In this document: piece after piece, positions 46,101 through 50,173 of the stretch
Layout: each line of letters begins with the position of its first letter
How positions within the stretch are numbered: position 1 is the first letter of the stretch
Assembly (NCBI GenBank): GCA_963922205.1
Contig: CAWUHX010000029.1
Coordinates: forward strand, 1,426,001-1,490,000
DNA: 64,000 nt
From: Romanomermis culicivorax
Lineage: Eukaryota > Nematoda > Enoplea > Mermithida > Mermithidae
Direction of reading: 5' to 3'
Position numbers and translations under genes: made by a program
Notes under the pieces: generated by a model
What the model saw: the letters and a program-made list of their open reading frames with translations, nothing else
What the model was told of the DNA's origin: nothing
Databases searched by the model: none

Positions 46101-47063
46101 ATCTATAAAAACACTTTAACGATTTTCCTTTAATTTATAAGAGGTCCGTAGGTTTAGTGGACGAGTCAACATAATCTTCGCAGTAGTCACATAAACGTGT
46201 CAAAAACAAAGATTATGTTCTAAAACAGTAAGTAGGTATAAATTATCCTTCCAAAAGTGACAATTTACCTAAATTATTAGACAGACGGTTTGAAGGCCAG
46301 TTTTAAAGTTTTACAAGGCGTGTGACAAACAATCTTACTAAAAAAAAAATTCCCTCGGATTCGTTGCGGCACTTTTGTATTTGCTTCAGACATTGATGAA
46401 AGTAGAAAGGTTGCGAAAGCGCAGTCGCACATTGTGCATCGTTTAAGCCTTGGTATGGGTCGAAAATGAGAATATCGGCTCCGTATTGCATACAATGTTG
46501 TTGAATATCTGGCAAAACGTCCGACCAAAATACTTCCCGCTCGTTTTTGAATTCTAAACATTACAAAAGCTGGAAATATGAATTATATGAAGGAATATGG
46601 CAATAAGATGGAAAATGAATGAAATTATTGAATGTGTGATTTGAGATATATGTATAAAATTTTGACCGTAATGTCACGAACGTAAAAATTGGAAAATTTT
46701 TGCGTAACTATGCGACAAGAATGGTCAAGATACTCCACAGCCGTATCATCTTCTAAGATAGCATCGCGTATGGCTGTTAAGGTATTCTGATTAGCCATAA
46801 TTGAGTGAAATTTTTGACTTCCTAAAACAAGAAATCATTCGAAAATATAATCGGATCTCACCATCATAATCGGAACACAAAAATAAACGAATTTGCTTCA
46901 ATTTGAGTCGTGGACCGCCGTCCAAAAAATTGTGGCCGTTGAAATTACCGGTCAATAAATTTTTTAGGCCGTCGTCGGCTTCTAAAATTTGTTTCAAAGT
47001 TGAAAAATCTTGTAAATCATCAATATTTTGCATAATCGTATGGTTATTCGGACTAGCCTCCAT
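3880..47063 (-). CDS. NACHT and WD40 repeat protein (NWD1/NWD2-like), complete 24-exon model
   Basis: A large signal-transduction NTPase (STAND class) of the NWD type: an N-terminal regulatory domain, a NACHT ATPase that binds and hydrolyses ATP, and a WD40 propeller array for partner binding; presumably cytoplasmic. Exons in transcript order: 47063-46862, 46553-46339, 42936-42843, 40360-40279, 39294-39210, 23994-23877, 23155-22751, 22507-21927, 21782-21452, 21130-20984, 20929-20817, 20365-20173, 20030-19794, 19416-19136, 18913-18841, 16969-16658, 13740-13535, 13349-13209, 12152-12002, 10430-10237, 8882-8683, 7773-7599, 5580-5382, 4163-3880. Every junction is GT-AG and the phase agrees throughout: 5,019 nt, 1,672 residues. 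That matches NWD-family lengths of roughly 1,550-1,750. The start is the first ATG after an in-frame upstream TGA. Intron 5 (39,209-23,995) holds a 14-kb retrotransposon on the other strand. Least certain joins: exons 14/15 and 15/16. The ligand and partner are unknown. Confidence 0.85.
5382..5580 (-). CDS. NACHT/WD40 gene exon 23, WD40 repeat
   Basis: Acceptor TAACAG|GTATTT, donor TTGTCAG|GTGCGT. It encodes [20 protein letters not shown] and [19 protein letters not shown], a complete WD40 repeat. There is no entry in a simple ATG-started ORF list because the exon lacks an internal Met-led frame. Confidence 0.85.
7599..7773 (-). CDS. NACHT/WD40 gene exon 22, WD40 repeat
   Basis: Acceptor ATTTTAG|ATTGAA, donor [32 protein letters not shown] followed by [16 protein letters not shown] is the most canonical WD40 repeat in the gene (GH dipeptide, central Asp, Trp). 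Confidence 0.9.
8683..8882 (-). CDS. NACHT/WD40 gene exon 21, WD40 repeat with acidic insert
   Basis: Acceptor TATTTAG|CATCAC, donor ACTTC|GTACAG. It encodes [20 protein letters not shown], then [20 protein letters not shown], a blade followed by an acidic insert. Confidence 0.8.
9034..9625. mobile_element. hAT-like non-autonomous element in intron 20
   Basis: The ends CAAGGGTGTAGCTA and TAGTTACGCCCTTA are inverted repeats. The flanking octamers CCCGTAGG and CCCATGGG match at 6 of 8 positions, suggesting a decayed 8-bp target duplication. The interior (for example 9,110-9,560) has no coding capacity. It lies between exons 20 and 21 of the NACHT/WD40 gene. Confidence 0.45.
10237..10430 (-). 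CDS. NACHT/WD40 gene exon 20, WD40 repeats
   Basis: Acceptor CTTGCAG|GAAACT, donor TTCGA|GTAAAA. It encodes [19 protein letters not shown] and [17 protein letters not shown], two WD40 blades. Confidence 0.85.
12002..12152 (-). CDS. NACHT/WD40 gene exon 19, WD40 repeat
   Basis: Acceptor TTTCCAG|ATTACC, donor CAGTTG|GTAAGT. It encodes [18 protein letters not shown], a WD40 blade, then the start of the next ([13 protein letters not shown]). Confidence 0.85.
12235..12922. mobile_element. Candidate TIR element in intron 18
   Basis: The left end CAGTGTTTTTTTAGCG and the right end CGCGCTAAAAAAAACAGTG are inverted repeats. A second transposon-like start, CAGGGGCGTAACCACG, occurs inside at about 12,427, and the palindrome CCGGCGCCGAGCGCCGG follows. 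No matching octamers flank it, so the boundaries are tentative. Confidence 0.35.
13209..13349 (-). CDS. NACHT/WD40 gene exon 18, WD40 repeat
   Basis: Acceptor TATTTCAG|ATAGTC, donor CTGAAA|GTAATA. 47 codons, phase 0 to phase 0, encoding [20 protein letters not shown], a typical WD40 blade. Confidence 0.85.
13535..13740 (-). CDS. NACHT/WD40 gene exon 17, WD40 repeats
   Basis: Acceptor ATTTAG|GTTCGT, donor GGCAAC|GTAAGC. It completes the exon 16 blade ([16 protein letters not shown]) and encodes a second blade ([20 protein letters not shown]) with the start of the next, RGHQGN. Confidence 0.85.
13817..13977. mobile_element. hAT-like MITE, family 1, copy A
   Basis: 161 bp starting CAGGGCCATGCGCAGG and ending GTGCACGGCCCTG, with long G and C runs inside. 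Flanked by CATATAAC (13,809-13,816) and TATATAAC (13,978-13,985), a 7/8 octamer duplication. The same element recurs at 62,388-62,553. The target is the terminal repeat of another dispersed element that continues to about 14,390. Confidence 0.75.
13978..14390. mobile_element. Dispersed CATACATGTAA-type repeat, copy near 14 kb
   Basis: It begins TATATAACGGAGC, runs through a region resembling the copies at 18.5, 38.6 and 39.5 kb (TGAGGTCTGGGGG, GGGTTCCCATGGCTAGC, CGAAGATTTCTGGGG) and fades near 14,390. The MITE at 13,817 sits inside its first bases. Confidence 0.5.
14941..15240. repeat. Tandem repeat, ~100-bp unit, about three copies
   Basis: The landmark GAATTCGATGG/GAATTCAATAG/GAATTGAATGA recurs at 14,961, 15,061 and 15,160, and ACTTTACACAAAAA and GTAAACAAGCGT recur at the same period. 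The third copy is decayed after 15,190. It lies in intron 16 of the NACHT/WD40 gene. Confidence 0.7.
16658..16969 (-). CDS. NACHT/WD40 gene exon 16, WD40 repeats
   Basis: Acceptor TTTTTCAG|GGCATA, donor GTCCG|GTGAGT. It encodes two clear WD40 repeats: [20 protein letters not shown] with [12 protein letters not shown], then [11 protein letters not shown] and the next GH-type start [12 protein letters not shown]. Confidence 0.85.
17554..18454. mobile_element. hAT-like non-autonomous element, 901 bp
   Basis: The ends CAAGGCCGTATTTAG and CTGGCTACGGCCCTG are inverted repeats. It is flanked by perfect octamers ATTATGAC at 17,546-17,553 and 18,455-18,462. The interior contains repeated CCGGCGCTTCGCGCCGG palindromes and no ORF. 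The next element starts immediately after the right octamer. Confidence 0.75.
18463..18800. mobile_element. Dispersed CATACATGTAA-type repeat, copy near 18.6 kb
   Basis: It starts TATACATATAACGGAGCC and ends TTATATGTATG, an imperfect inverted pair. It is flanked by ATTATGAC (18,455-18,462) and ATTATGCC (18,801-18,808), a 7/8 octamer match, so it is hAT-like. It abuts the 901-bp element and shares its target octamer. Confidence 0.65.
18841..18913 (-). CDS. NACHT/WD40 gene exon 15 (short)
   Basis: Acceptor TTTTACAG|TGTCAC, donor CTTATTA|GTGAAA. It encodes [19 protein letters not shown], a WD40-blade-like piece that links exons 14 and 16 in phase. It is the least certain exon of the model because it is only 73 nt. 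Confidence 0.5.
19136..19416 (-). CDS. NACHT/WD40 gene exon 14, first WD40-type blade
   Basis: Acceptor TTTCTAG|GTCGTA, donor GGTAAG|GTTATG. It ends with [20 protein letters not shown], a WD40-like 'GxxDGxIxxY' blade. The stronger-looking donor five bases upstream (GTTG|GTAAGG) breaks the next frame. Confidence 0.65.
19794..20030 (-). CDS. NACHT/WD40 gene exon 13, helical repeats
   Basis: Acceptor CCTTAAG|GAACTG, donor CCCGAA|GTAAGT. An alternative donor at 19,811 (GGCAG|GTTAAA) would put a stop in the next exon, so the downstream one is chosen. It encodes a helical segment ending [13 protein letters not shown]. Confidence 0.7.
20173..20365 (-). CDS. NACHT/WD40 gene exon 12, start of the TPR-like helices
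   Basis: Acceptor TATTTTAG|ACTTAT, donor [29 protein letters not shown] fits the 'xHxxLAxYFxGxW' helix, followed by [15 protein letters not shown], a helix typical of the repeats that precede the WD40 region. Confidence 0.75.
20817..20929 (-). CDS. NACHT/WD40 gene exon 11
   Basis: Acceptor TTTTAG|GCAGTT, donor [32 protein letters not shown] matches the family pattern 'xxLLxWxHRxFxxAVxxRY'. Confidence 0.8.
20984..21130 (-). CDS. NACHT/WD40 gene exon 10, winged-helix-like segment
   Basis: Acceptor TCTTCAG|GGTTAA, donor [26 protein letters not shown] matches the 'GLsExELxDLLSxDD' motif of the winged-helix part after NACHT; then [13 protein letters not shown]. Confidence 0.8.
21452..21782 (-). 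CDS. NACHT/WD40 gene exon 9, post-NACHT helical region
   Basis: Acceptor GTTATAG|GTACCT, donor GATATG|GTAAGT. It encodes [17 protein letters not shown] and later [20 protein letters not shown], corresponding to the 'LsxxEaxxIL' and 'PLYLKLLxxExxxW' segments of NWD/STAND proteins. Confidence 0.8.
21927..22507 (-). CDS. NACHT/WD40 gene exon 8, Walker A and Walker B
   Basis: Acceptor TTTTTAG|TTACTT, donor GTTCAG|GTTGTT. It carries the ATP-binding core. [19 protein letters not shown] is a canonical Walker A (GxxGxGKS, near residue 435). [14 protein letters not shown] (near residue 530) is the NACHT-type Walker B with paired acidic residues. [16 protein letters not shown] matches the family's 'WLPxxLPxxVxxIVS' strand that follows. 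This exon is the firmest evidence that the protein is a NACHT/STAND ATPase. The open frame continues past the donor to about 21,795, but using this donor gives the family-like join ...[12 protein letters not shown]. Confidence 0.85.
22751..23155 (-). CDS. NACHT/WD40 gene exon 7, linker before the ATPase
   Basis: Acceptor GCATTTAG|ATGACG, donor GTAATG|GTAAGA. A 135-residue helical, Gln/Lys-rich segment ([15 protein letters not shown] through SSAVSEKCN) that joins in frame to the Walker A exon. No motif beyond family position. Confidence 0.75.
23877..23994 (-). CDS. NACHT/WD40 gene exon 6
   Basis: Acceptor TTTTTAG|CACCTC, donor TCAG|GTAATA. It encodes [18 protein letters not shown] and ends near SLFYLKNYS, like the family's 'EQEI...FFRxI' segment that precedes the NACHT linker. 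It lies beyond the retrotransposon, so the gene depends on removal of a roughly 15.2-kb intron. Confidence 0.7.
24498..24976 (+). repeat. 5' LTR (479 bp)
   Basis: Starts TGTTGGGGTGGCTCC and ends CAGTAGCCTAACA; 479 bp, the same length as the 3' copy. It contains an AT-rich stretch (TATAATATTTTG, about 24,690) and a strong splice-donor-like ACCT|GTAAGTG at 24,756. Differences from the 3' LTR are nearly all single substitutions. Confidence 0.95.
24979..24997 (+). other. Probable primer binding site
   Basis: Two or three bases after the 5' LTR comes TGGTGGACTCTTAACG, which starts with the TGG complementary to a tRNA 3' CCA end. I cannot assign the tRNA. Position and TGG are the only evidence. 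Confidence 0.5.
25085..26398 (+). pseudogene. gag: Gag, N-terminal part, with in-frame stop
   Basis: Structural protein forming the particle. The first ATG is at 25,085 ([13 protein letters not shown]), 25 bases after a splice-acceptor-like TTTATTTACAG. The frame has a TAG at 25,346-25,348 and then stays open to 26,398 in the same frame. Visible: an acidic/Lys-rich N-terminus, a basic Arg/Ser block ([17 protein letters not shown]) followed by a Ser run, and the first half of the capsid domain (from about [16 protein letters not shown] to [11 protein letters not shown]). Capsid homology continues in the +1 frame after about 26,384, where pol-frame codons read [12 protein letters not shown], a typical second capsid half. 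The break falls mid-capsid, so I read it as a one-base frameshift mutation rather than programmed frameshifting. Confidence 0.8.
26385..30860 (+). CDS. pol: Gag C-terminus, protease, reverse transcriptase, RNase H, integrase N-terminus
   Basis: One open frame of 1,489 codons; the TTG at 26,391 is not a real start because the frame continues gag. Positions from that codon: second half of capsid (1-95); a zinc knuckle C220-x2-H-x4-H-x4-C233, where the usual second Cys is His; an RGG segment ([21 protein letters not shown]); retropepsin with LIDTGDQ (Asp447-Thr-Gly) and [10 protein letters not shown] with [30 protein letters not shown] and catalytic YIDD (928-931); RNase H with QTDASG (Asp1079), [14 protein letters not shown] and QTDHKPLL; then the integrase HHCC finger, ending CPIC (Cys1451, Cys1454). 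It makes cDNA from the element's RNA inside the particle. The frame runs out (TGA near 30,858) just before the integrase core, where a frameshift lies. Gag and pol share one frame, so no gag-pol frameshift is needed. Confidence 0.93.
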   Translation, partial: KELFNMKQEEGESALEFLKRLSNHVDLVYADQSDQVRQENIINAFIYKSSPLYQTELQDALPSMKAWQDLAYAVTQIDKKYKNVFTTFGAKDKPIVVNQVVAMEEKCPEIAFVGNALYGSTKIYNQTKSRPQNQLQKAVEEERNEENAEEMQPGPSPRDVKKSNEEQAKESFLAILSKEWLQLVQKVDKLQVTQNEALKELTTVKTASGEKQKQLKQQRPYCIHHKNNTHATEECKTSAYRRQQQQCGGFNCGMSNQYYGGDRNASFRGSFRGRGGPQFGFRGRGRGAYYVGFPEEDQMYGYDPEFERYREFCRLREQGIQLQRQPQLMLPASTSQPAIQASTVQDQSGSFVSNQWQPGSHNVMVTSHTDVDNESEQSRNKSSSLVLGSIIHLDKVKTLEKVKERDLAHVKYGRKATDIEKRLLENYLKMVPFYINVVIKETATRALIDTGDQCTVMSSKLLKRALDVHYTVYPRILEVTVADGKIVHAYGYVPVCMKTEFQNFPVNVIVLPDAGEDLILGTDFLAHPDLGVVIDFKRNAMTIQDIEKKIDVVQVPSITTVQTVMVEVTKVSVASTDCINQIVYPKVCLLKTTVAIVACSKTYIPYGTDVLMKAKLWDQHGDATLNGIIVESKDSERKFRMEKVVVDGSQEEFVVLISNTTGSDCRFERDQIIGYTESMLIEDDDTYKKVKEMKKIKEKKEYQTCMVKEGMPALSKADSVEFYTLLCKMISKAKISEKQKTEAIESLSKYRDLFSLPGDPATTTPALMCKIDTGDARPVAKRYSRASINSRPGVRRHIKEMLDQGVIEPSKSPWAAPLFLVGKKDGTTRPVVDFRGINEVTKDDKYPILRMDDYLDCLGRAKFYTTLDLKSGYWQVPMEEESKEKTAFICQEGLFQFKVMPFGLKNAPAEFQRMMERILGDLVWKICLVYIDDIIIFSNTFEEHLENLKMVLEALRKAKLTLKPEKCEFLPEKVHFLGHILDANQISPNPKKVKAITEFPFPDSVKKMQRFLGMLQWCKKFIPDLAALAEPLYKLTGKKGTWNVTELHYTTFEKLKVALTSVPFLRHPILDGSARFILQTDASGIALGPVLCQETDSERWVIAYNSRILRAEEEKWCATERECLAVVYGLKIYKHYLLGQKVTIQTDHKPLLSMRVNTQTNDKLKRWYAFICQFNHKLEYVPGRQNAMADFLSRKEEPDEQKEKLPPKWELIFQKGEVKSLAEDEVINQNHKLLVKQLRELRGDEVDEAVGVFAPVKMATASVASKYDVSDETRHNFSPEFDNYPTLEKYEIEAVVTRQMAKNLQQEEKGHPPGQAEPKEEVKRIFEPKEKEFEEAPEIEDGRPKGLISNALMAQLQAKDKDLKVIFEKLGANSSTKSQSNFYIDQGILYRETSGEAEDQVVVPSVLKKVVLHQYHGAVMMTHQGFKRTLAIIKKRFWWLSIEKDVRSWISFCPICQIATPGKATIPPLNPIIPRGPFDIVSGYCGNFSHE
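30825..31734 (+). CDS. Integrase catalytic core and C-terminal domain (frameshifted from pol)
   Basis: Integrase inserts the cDNA into the host genome. The frame is offset from the upstream pol frame; the break lies in the short CT-repeat GTCTCTGG at about 30,824-30,831, just before the first catalytic Asp (codon at 30,832, LDIVGISPM). The remaining DDE triad is present: Asp in [10 protein letters not shown] (about 31,008) and Glu in GMVERFNQT (about 31,113). The tail carries a GPY/F-type motif, [11 protein letters not shown], and ends at the TAG at 31,732-31,734. No chromodomain is visible. A loss or gain of one CT unit in the repeat is the simplest cause. Confidence 0.9.
31735..32150 (+). 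other. AT-rich spacer after integrase
   Basis: Non-coding, with a GT-dinucleotide run and a C-run near 31,757-31,791 and then AT-rich DNA. It separates the canonical retrotransposon genes from the extra 3' ORFs. No envelope-like signal peptide or membrane segment is encoded here. Confidence 0.6.
32203..32529 (+). CDS. Small ORF of unknown function between integrase and exonuclease
   Basis: ATG at 32,203 to TAG at 32,529, 108 codons (the frame is open from about 32,152). The product starts [17 protein letters not shown] and contains [19 protein letters not shown] and four Cys residues (GCLDQG, NCKNL, FCQLE, SCPLR). I do not recognise the family. The Cys and Trp content and lack of low-complexity sequence argue for a real protein. 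There is no signal peptide or transmembrane helix. Confidence 0.5.
   Translation: MSRPPNVRQTKQYLVTDPHVTYGQPQVRQNNWYFLVDGKRPKFLNLVNLKIYWAKQDVIAHGCLDQGLDNCKNLVGTNLFCQLEKVWQSCPLRKNLDFLRNYIIPLHT
32530..33001 (+). other. Leader of the exonuclease ORF, possible splice acceptor
   Basis: Non-coding. A pyrimidine-rich run (TTTTTCTTTTTCCTTTTTTG, about 32,897-32,916) is followed by AG dinucleotides at about 32,938, 60 bases upstream of the exonuclease ATG. This resembles a splice acceptor for a subgenomic mRNA like those used for 3' genes of retroviruses and errantiviruses. The use is inferred. Confidence 0.35.
33002..34864 (+). CDS. DEDDy-type 3'-5' exonuclease encoded by the retrotransposon
   Basis: 620 codons, ATG at 33,002, TAG at 34,862-34,864, no internal stop or frameshift. 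Residues about 58-255 carry all exonuclease motifs of the RNase D/WRN/MUT-7 (DEDDy) class. Exo I is IIGFDTEK with Asp64 and Glu66; Exo II is [13 protein letters not shown] with Asn133 and Asp137; a [13 protein letters not shown] helix matches the usual SLKxLxxxxL segment; Exo III is [12 protein letters not shown] with Tyr241 and Asp245. These four acidic residues bind two metal ions and the Tyr positions the water in known members. Residues about 260-620 are acidic and helical, end in a Cys/His cluster ([14 protein letters not shown]), and match nothing I know. It is in the same orientation as pol, inside the LTRs, with retrotransposon-like codon use. It could trim RNA or DNA 3' ends for the element's own cycle, or attack host small RNAs. 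A recently captured host gene is possible, but there are no introns. Confidence 0.85.
   Translation: MNFLDYNVKHIVRVGELERWFATNFGRFPLELRELKMVEIGKVAALIETLEVSRFRGQPIIGFDTEKVTQEYVSKVFTTSGVDNPKGKEFARVISFSMVTGDAFVVDTTTIMPKEWTLIHELLDSDMLLVGYNLVTDLVAIWNVNGAGRKHQDVDLTPEIKHRVTSSYGRYYDVAKVGDQLNGRFLAMSRKLGLCPETFKLKGLFMELYLADIGYFQIDFRQRAQRERFCRHTLMQFEIRYSALDAYYSLLVFLAFFHYELAMEVEVGFQYFPHDLMKADQIQIMAFRLYRFFNMIHGENFPQTFCGSPEVEKPQSSAIYHMMRQEVYARMAAQMDTSFGGYTEYSFPHYESNPKRGREVSIPKGIHPDYTVKEKSKNADGYDMVSEDEEFEEALSEKQIRTRITKKVIDMVNQGKSFSRLDEPVSMVLYENFLRYRKETKQLLEITSLEVDYHEYEPVRVSNGKDSYVRQHWSMDIAPYSEILIEDNFKNLESVCNKIPLMFHSFWPACREEAEEYLTSLLDHNYLRSFSPEGKEQLLKMLWRGERYGQYLSFLNSLPVTEVHTPTKGDAITCWGNRFGFSPIRFWPKTKSWEQRSEDKRKHLAECPQYKDNSYCFQRF
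34913..37310 (+). pseudogene. Long 3' ORF: coiled coil, globular domain, RGG tail (broken)
   Basis: One ancestral reading frame, starting at ATG 34,913 ([13 protein letters not shown]) and ending at TAA 37,308-37,310. It is interrupted by TAA at 34,973-34,975, TAG at 35,993-35,995, a +1 frameshift near 36,895-36,905 and TGA at 37,098-37,100. The frame is otherwise continuous across the first two stops, in the same phase. N-terminal third: disordered, Gln/Pro/Val-rich, with a coiled coil ([20 protein letters not shown]) and a basic [18 protein letters not shown] block. Middle: Ser/Thr/Lys linker, then a helical globular domain of about 190 residues with many aromatics ([32 protein letters not shown]). 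C-terminus: RS-rich and then RGG/GYG-rich ([15 protein letters not shown]). The RGG tail suggests RNA binding, like the RGG segment of gag. No signal peptide or membrane anchor, so it is not an envelope. Function unknown. Confidence 0.7.
37311..38037 (+). other. 3' non-coding region with a possible small exon
   Basis: AT-rich to about 37,600, with two acceptor-like sites (TCTCGTTTCCAG at about 37,473 and TTTACTTTCAG at about 37,563). From 37,661 to 37,897 a GC-richer, 79-codon frame without an ATG is open ([34 protein letters not shown], ending TGA). It could be a spliced terminal exon of one of the 3' ORFs or a relic. No family recognised. Confidence 0.35.
38034..38051 (+). other. Polypurine tract candidate
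   Basis: The purine-rich GAGGGCCGAGGGA directly abuts the 3' LTR start at 38,052. It is interrupted by CC, so it is imperfect, but its position is where plus-strand DNA synthesis is primed in LTR elements. Confidence 0.5.
38052..38530 (+). repeat. 3' LTR (479 bp)
   Basis: TGTTGGGG...CCTAACA, followed by the target duplication AATC. Colinear with the 5' LTR with no gaps and about 13 substitutions. Confidence 0.95.
39210..39294 (-). CDS. NACHT/WD40 gene exon 5
   Basis: Acceptor TTTTTTAG|GAAATC, donor about TCAGGG|GTAAAA (the exact G is ambiguous by one or two bases). It encodes a polar helical stretch, [17 protein letters not shown]. It is the last exon before the retrotransposon-bearing intron. 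Confidence 0.65.
39456..40063. mobile_element. Dispersed CATACATGTAA-type repeat, copy near 39.7 kb, interrupted
   Basis: Begins CACATGTATAGG and ends AATGTCATGTATG; flanked by CATGCACA (39,448-39,455) and CATGCACG (40,064-40,071), a 7/8 octamer duplication. It contains the family block CATATGGCTGCCCAATGGTCGACG. A different MITE is inserted at 39,517-39,688. It lies in intron 4 of the NACHT/WD40 gene. Confidence 0.65.
39517..39688. mobile_element. hAT-like MITE, family 2, copy A
   Basis: 172 bp with ends CAAGTCTGTAGCC and CCTACAGGCCTG, flanked by perfect octamers GGTGAGGT at 39,509-39,516 and 39,689-39,696. The interior carries CTGACATTTCTGACTTGACT and CCAAAGGTCACC, shared with the copy at 62,562. 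No ORF. Confidence 0.8.
40279..40360 (-). CDS. NACHT/WD40 gene exon 4
   Basis: Acceptor TTTTCAG|AGATG, donor AGCAA|GTAAGC. It encodes [17 protein letters not shown], matching the family segment W(Y/F)xxDxNxxPxxYxLQ. Phase 1 in, phase 2 out. Confidence 0.75.
41223..42486. mobile_element. DNA transposon-like element with long inverted ends
   Basis: The left end GGGCCGTATTCGTAAAGGAG and the right end (reverse complement GGGCCGTATTCATAAAGAGG) are inverted repeats continuing through GCTAAAGT and TCTATAGACC motifs. The interior carries a tandem GACCCCCAGCAGAAT block (41,890-41,960, again at 42,232-42,250), possibly a nested element. No transposase ORF. No clear target duplication. It lies in intron 3 of the NACHT/WD40 gene. 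Confidence 0.55.
42575..42760. repeat. Self-complementary GAGCTCGCGA-rich repeat
   Basis: Repeated GCTCGAGCTCAGG, GAGAGCTCGCGA and TGAGCTCGCGA words, and the AACCTGAATATTGCAAC end, make this segment foldback-like. A related segment with GAGCTCGAGCTC and GAGATTATC words lies at about 15,557-15,930. Probably a MITE family with TTGCA-type ends. Confidence 0.4.
42843..42936 (-). CDS. NACHT/WD40 gene exon 3
   Basis: Acceptor ATTGTAG|TGTTTC, donor CAAG|GTGAGT. It encodes [20 protein letters not shown], which continues the FFL of exon 2 as the family motif for the end of the N-terminal domain (LLGxKYGxxPxPxxI). The join is phase 0 and the donor phase 1. Confidence 0.75.
44341..45685. mobile_element. 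hAT-like element, family 3, with a nested element
   Basis: Left end CAGTGTTTTTTCTGCACCC; right end GTGCAGAAAAAAATACCG. Flanked by perfect octamers TTTGAAAC at 44,333-44,340 and 45,686-45,693. An intact short copy of the same family at 60,670-61,076 shows that 44,422-45,417 is a later insertion. It lies in intron 2 of the NACHT/WD40 gene. Confidence 0.75.
44422..45417. mobile_element. hAT-like element nested inside the family 3 copy
   Basis: 996 bp with ends CACTGTTTTTCCCC and GGGGAAAAACAGTG. Flanked by CCTGTTAC and TCTGTTAC (7/8). The uninterrupted site CTCCTGTTACAATACAATAA is present in the 60.7-kb copy. No transposase ORF. Confidence 0.75.
46339..46553 (-). CDS. NACHT/WD40 gene exon 2, DUF4062-like region
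   Basis: Acceptor TGTTTAG|AATTC, donor TTTTTA|GTAAGA. It encodes [17 protein letters not shown], matching the family pattern of an ER pair followed by a Phe/Pro-rich helix, and later [19 protein letters not shown], matching the conserved CLxEIxxCxxxSxGxxF segment. Family resemblance is by pattern reading. Confidence 0.8.
46862..47063 (-). CDS. NACHT/WD40 gene exon 1 (start codon)
   Basis: Starts with ATG at 47,063-47,061 ([12 protein letters not shown]) and ends at GATG|GTGAGA. Its last residues [10 protein letters not shown] correspond to the RVFxSSTFxD strand that opens DUF4062-like domains of NWD proteins; the following ER motif is in exon 2. There is no signal peptide. Confidence 0.8.
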
Positions 47064-49178
47064 GTAGGAGAAGAATGAAAACGAAAATTCTTTTCCGATA
47101 ATCGAAGTTGGTGGGTAAAGAGTTTGTTGATTCGATTCGATTCAGAAACTTCTCTAATCGTAGGAGCAAAAACAATCATTCAAATCTCCGGGCCGATCCA
47201 TTCGAATATGTTCTGAAGTTATAATGAAACATGAGCTGAGACAAAAGGAATTATGAGAATAGATGAAGCCAAGAGAAAAAACAAAGCGGGAAATGGTAAA
47301 ACTTAAAGAATGACTAAGAGTAAAAAAACAAACACATACAGTTTTGAAAGCAAAATTTTAGAACAGATAAAAGAAGGCACTGATAAGGGCAGCTGTTCAA
47401 AACCATTTGACCAATACCTAGGTTGGAAATGGTAAATTTTGACCAAAATTGTGAACGTCAAATTTTTTTCAAGGCCCTTTAAGGGTGTCTAGGGACTTGA
47501 ACCAGGGTTTTTCCCGCACAGTGCGAACTTTTTTTGGGCTGTGGGGAAAATTTTTTGGGAATTTTTCGTACAGGACGGAAATTTTTTTGGGCGTCTCTAC
47601 TGCTGGCATTGATGAAAGATGCACTTTGGTGCAATCTAGAAGGTCAAAGCCTCAAAGTTTTTCGGCGCTCCGCGCCGGAAATCACAATTATTTATGATAT
47701 TCATTGCAAATAAGCTGAAGCGCAGCCAGAAAGAAGTTTAGTTTCATTTCCCAGTTATCTTTCACTGTTTCATTGAATCTGCTATCTACTAGAGTGAGTA
47801 AAACTCGACGCTTTCTTAGAAAATATTGTGACGATCGGGATTTCCGCGAATTTGTTGATTTTTAATAACTTTCTCCATACGTTTATTTAATACCGTCATT
47901 TTTCTCATTTTCCAGCGTTCTAGAACCTCAAAAAAATTTTTAATTAAAATCAATTGAAATCTATAAATCTCCAGCTTTAATCACAGAAATGACAGCAGCA
48001 ACTATTAATTTTGCTCAATCAATCGAAAATAATGTTCCTGACTCCTGAGCTAGAAAAACGAATGTGTCCAACTTGGCGTCCATCCTAACTTAGCGTCCGT
48101 CCTAACTTGGCGTCCGTCCTAACTTGCGTATTAGTCCCATGTTGGCGTCTATTTTATGTCCTAACTTGGCGTCCATCCTAACTTGGCGTCCGTCCTAACT
48201 TGGCGTCTAACTTGACGTTTGTCCTAACTTGGCGTCCGTCTTAACTTGGCGTATTATATGCTTTGGATCAAAATGAACCCAAATTCACTTTTAATTCATT
48301 ATTGAAAAACATGCATTTACGACTAATACACATGAATCATTACAGCTGTAGGAGTTATTCAATATACGTAAATTTTACTCATATTTTTCTATATATAGAA
48401 ATAGTTTTCCAATGAAGAAAGCACATAGTTCCACAAAGAAACATTGTGTTTTTGCACGCAAACTCGTAGGTTTCCAGAATTTCGAAAACTGAATAAATTA
48501 TCCATGTTCTCAAAATCTAACAGACTTCCCCTAAAAATGTTCATTTGAATTTGAGTTTTTAAATATAGTTAATCCATTGCGCTGTTCTCAAAAATACGGA
48601 TGATTTTGGAGAAGCAAAGAGAATCGAGAAAAGCAAAGAGATCGCCCGATAAATCGTTGCAGTCCATTCACATTTTCTTCTTACTTCTTTCTTAACCTCA
48701 TTTCTCACAATGCATTTTCATTAATTTTTTATTTATCCGTTTAAACTTGAGGCCCAAACAAGACAGAATACAGGACAGAATGAAGGAAGGGAGGAACACG
48801 ACTAAACAAAAAATTCAAAATAATTTCGTGATAAACTAGGGATCAACTCTCAGCTCCCCCGTTGCTCTGGCAGAGCAGCCATGGATAAAGGTGATCTGGA
48901 GCTCCGTACATTTTTGTCAGTCAGTTTACTGTAGTTTACATAGCTGAAAGGAAAGCGACAAATAAGTTCCTTGGTTAATTATGGTTGATTTTTTGACTCC
49001 TCTCTTGCTAATTCATTCCTGAACAAGCACTTCAGCCTTGCTCCAGCAATGAGTGCTATGTTTCGAACTTCGATTTACATATGCATGTTGAAAAAGATTC
49101 AATCATACACTTGAAAAGTCACCTTACTTAGATATTTTAAATAGTAAAAACAATGCCATTCACTATTTTTCTATTCCC

Positions 49179-50173
49179 TAAAGCCCGGTTCATACTTCTG
49201 CTTAGCGAGCAAAGTTACCCTGAGCATGCTGGCCGAGCATCTCCGAGCACAGCTCCGAGCATGTTCGGCGAGCATGCTCGGGGATGCTCGGCCAGCATCT
49301 TGCTCGGCGAGCATGCTCAGAGTTGGTTCATACTTCGCGAGCCAATTTTTCGCGGGGACAAATTTCATTTCTGCTTATCGATCGGTCAGTGAGTTTTGCG
49401 TTAAAATAAATAAAATAAAATGATCAATACCTTGAATATTTAGTTCCTCCTGAATTTCTTTGACGGCACGATGTTTTTTCCTGACGTCCTTGTAATCGAG
49501 TGATAATGTTCCACAAAAATTCTTTTTCACGAACAAGTTCAATAAGTTTAAATTTTTCATCTGATAATTTTTTCGAATAGACATGACAAAAAAATTTCCA
49601 CAACAAAAAAATCTACACGCAGAACGCACGCAGCTTATTTTAAACTATTTACAATGCAAACCGAGTCACAGTTTTACATAGTTTTGCCTTGCCTATAGGC
49701 AGTTTTTCATTGTCTACACTTATAACGTATGTTGCTTGACGAGCATGCTCGGAGGAGTAGAACATTTTTCTACATACCTGTACTTGGGGGGGGGGGGGTT
49801 GGAGGGGACCCCCCCCAACTTGGCCAACCCTGTACCCAAAATCATTTCCCCCCAACCCCCCTCCCCCAGTTTGGAAAAAATTAAAAAAATTTTCAAAAAA
49901 GTGTATGTTTTTTGGCCTTTTTTGGAAAAATTTCGACTTTTTTCTACCCCCCCCCCCCAACTGGTCGGAGGTCTTACAGGTATGTTTTTCTACTACCCCA
50001 AGCATGCTCGACGAGCAAATTTTTTGTGCTCGGGGTTCTGCTCGCCCAGCAAATATTTACGCGCCGAGCATGCTCGGCGAGCAGCTTGCTCGACGCTGTG
50101 CTCGCCAAACATCTCCCAGCACAGCGTCGAGCATGCTCGCCGAGCAACGAGCAGAAGCATGAACCGGGCTTTA
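49179..50173. mobile_element. Nested MITE with GAGCATGCTCGGCGAGC palindromic arrays
   Basis: The ends TAAAGCCCGGTTCATACTTC and (reverse complement) TAAAGCCCGGTTCATGCTTC are inverted repeats; TA at both outer ends could be a Tc1/mariner-type target duplication. Both flanks hold arrays of palindromic GCATGCTCGGCGAGC words (49,215-49,330 and 50,000-50,155). Open frames here on either strand are by-products of these repeats. Confidence 0.6.
49773..49984. mobile_element. Innermost nested MITE with G-run and C-run core
   Basis: 212 bp, ends CATACCTGTA and TACAGGTATG, flanked by perfect octamers TTTTTCTA at 49,765-49,772 and 49,985-49,992. Long G and C runs near both ends. It is third in a nest inside 49,179-50,173 and 48,063-52,124. 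Confidence 0.75.

Noticed and set aside
48068-48252. CRISPR-like array
   Set aside because: The AACTTGGCGTCCGTCCT copies are contiguous without unique spacers, and inverted copies occur at the other end of a transposon-like unit in a eukaryotic genome.
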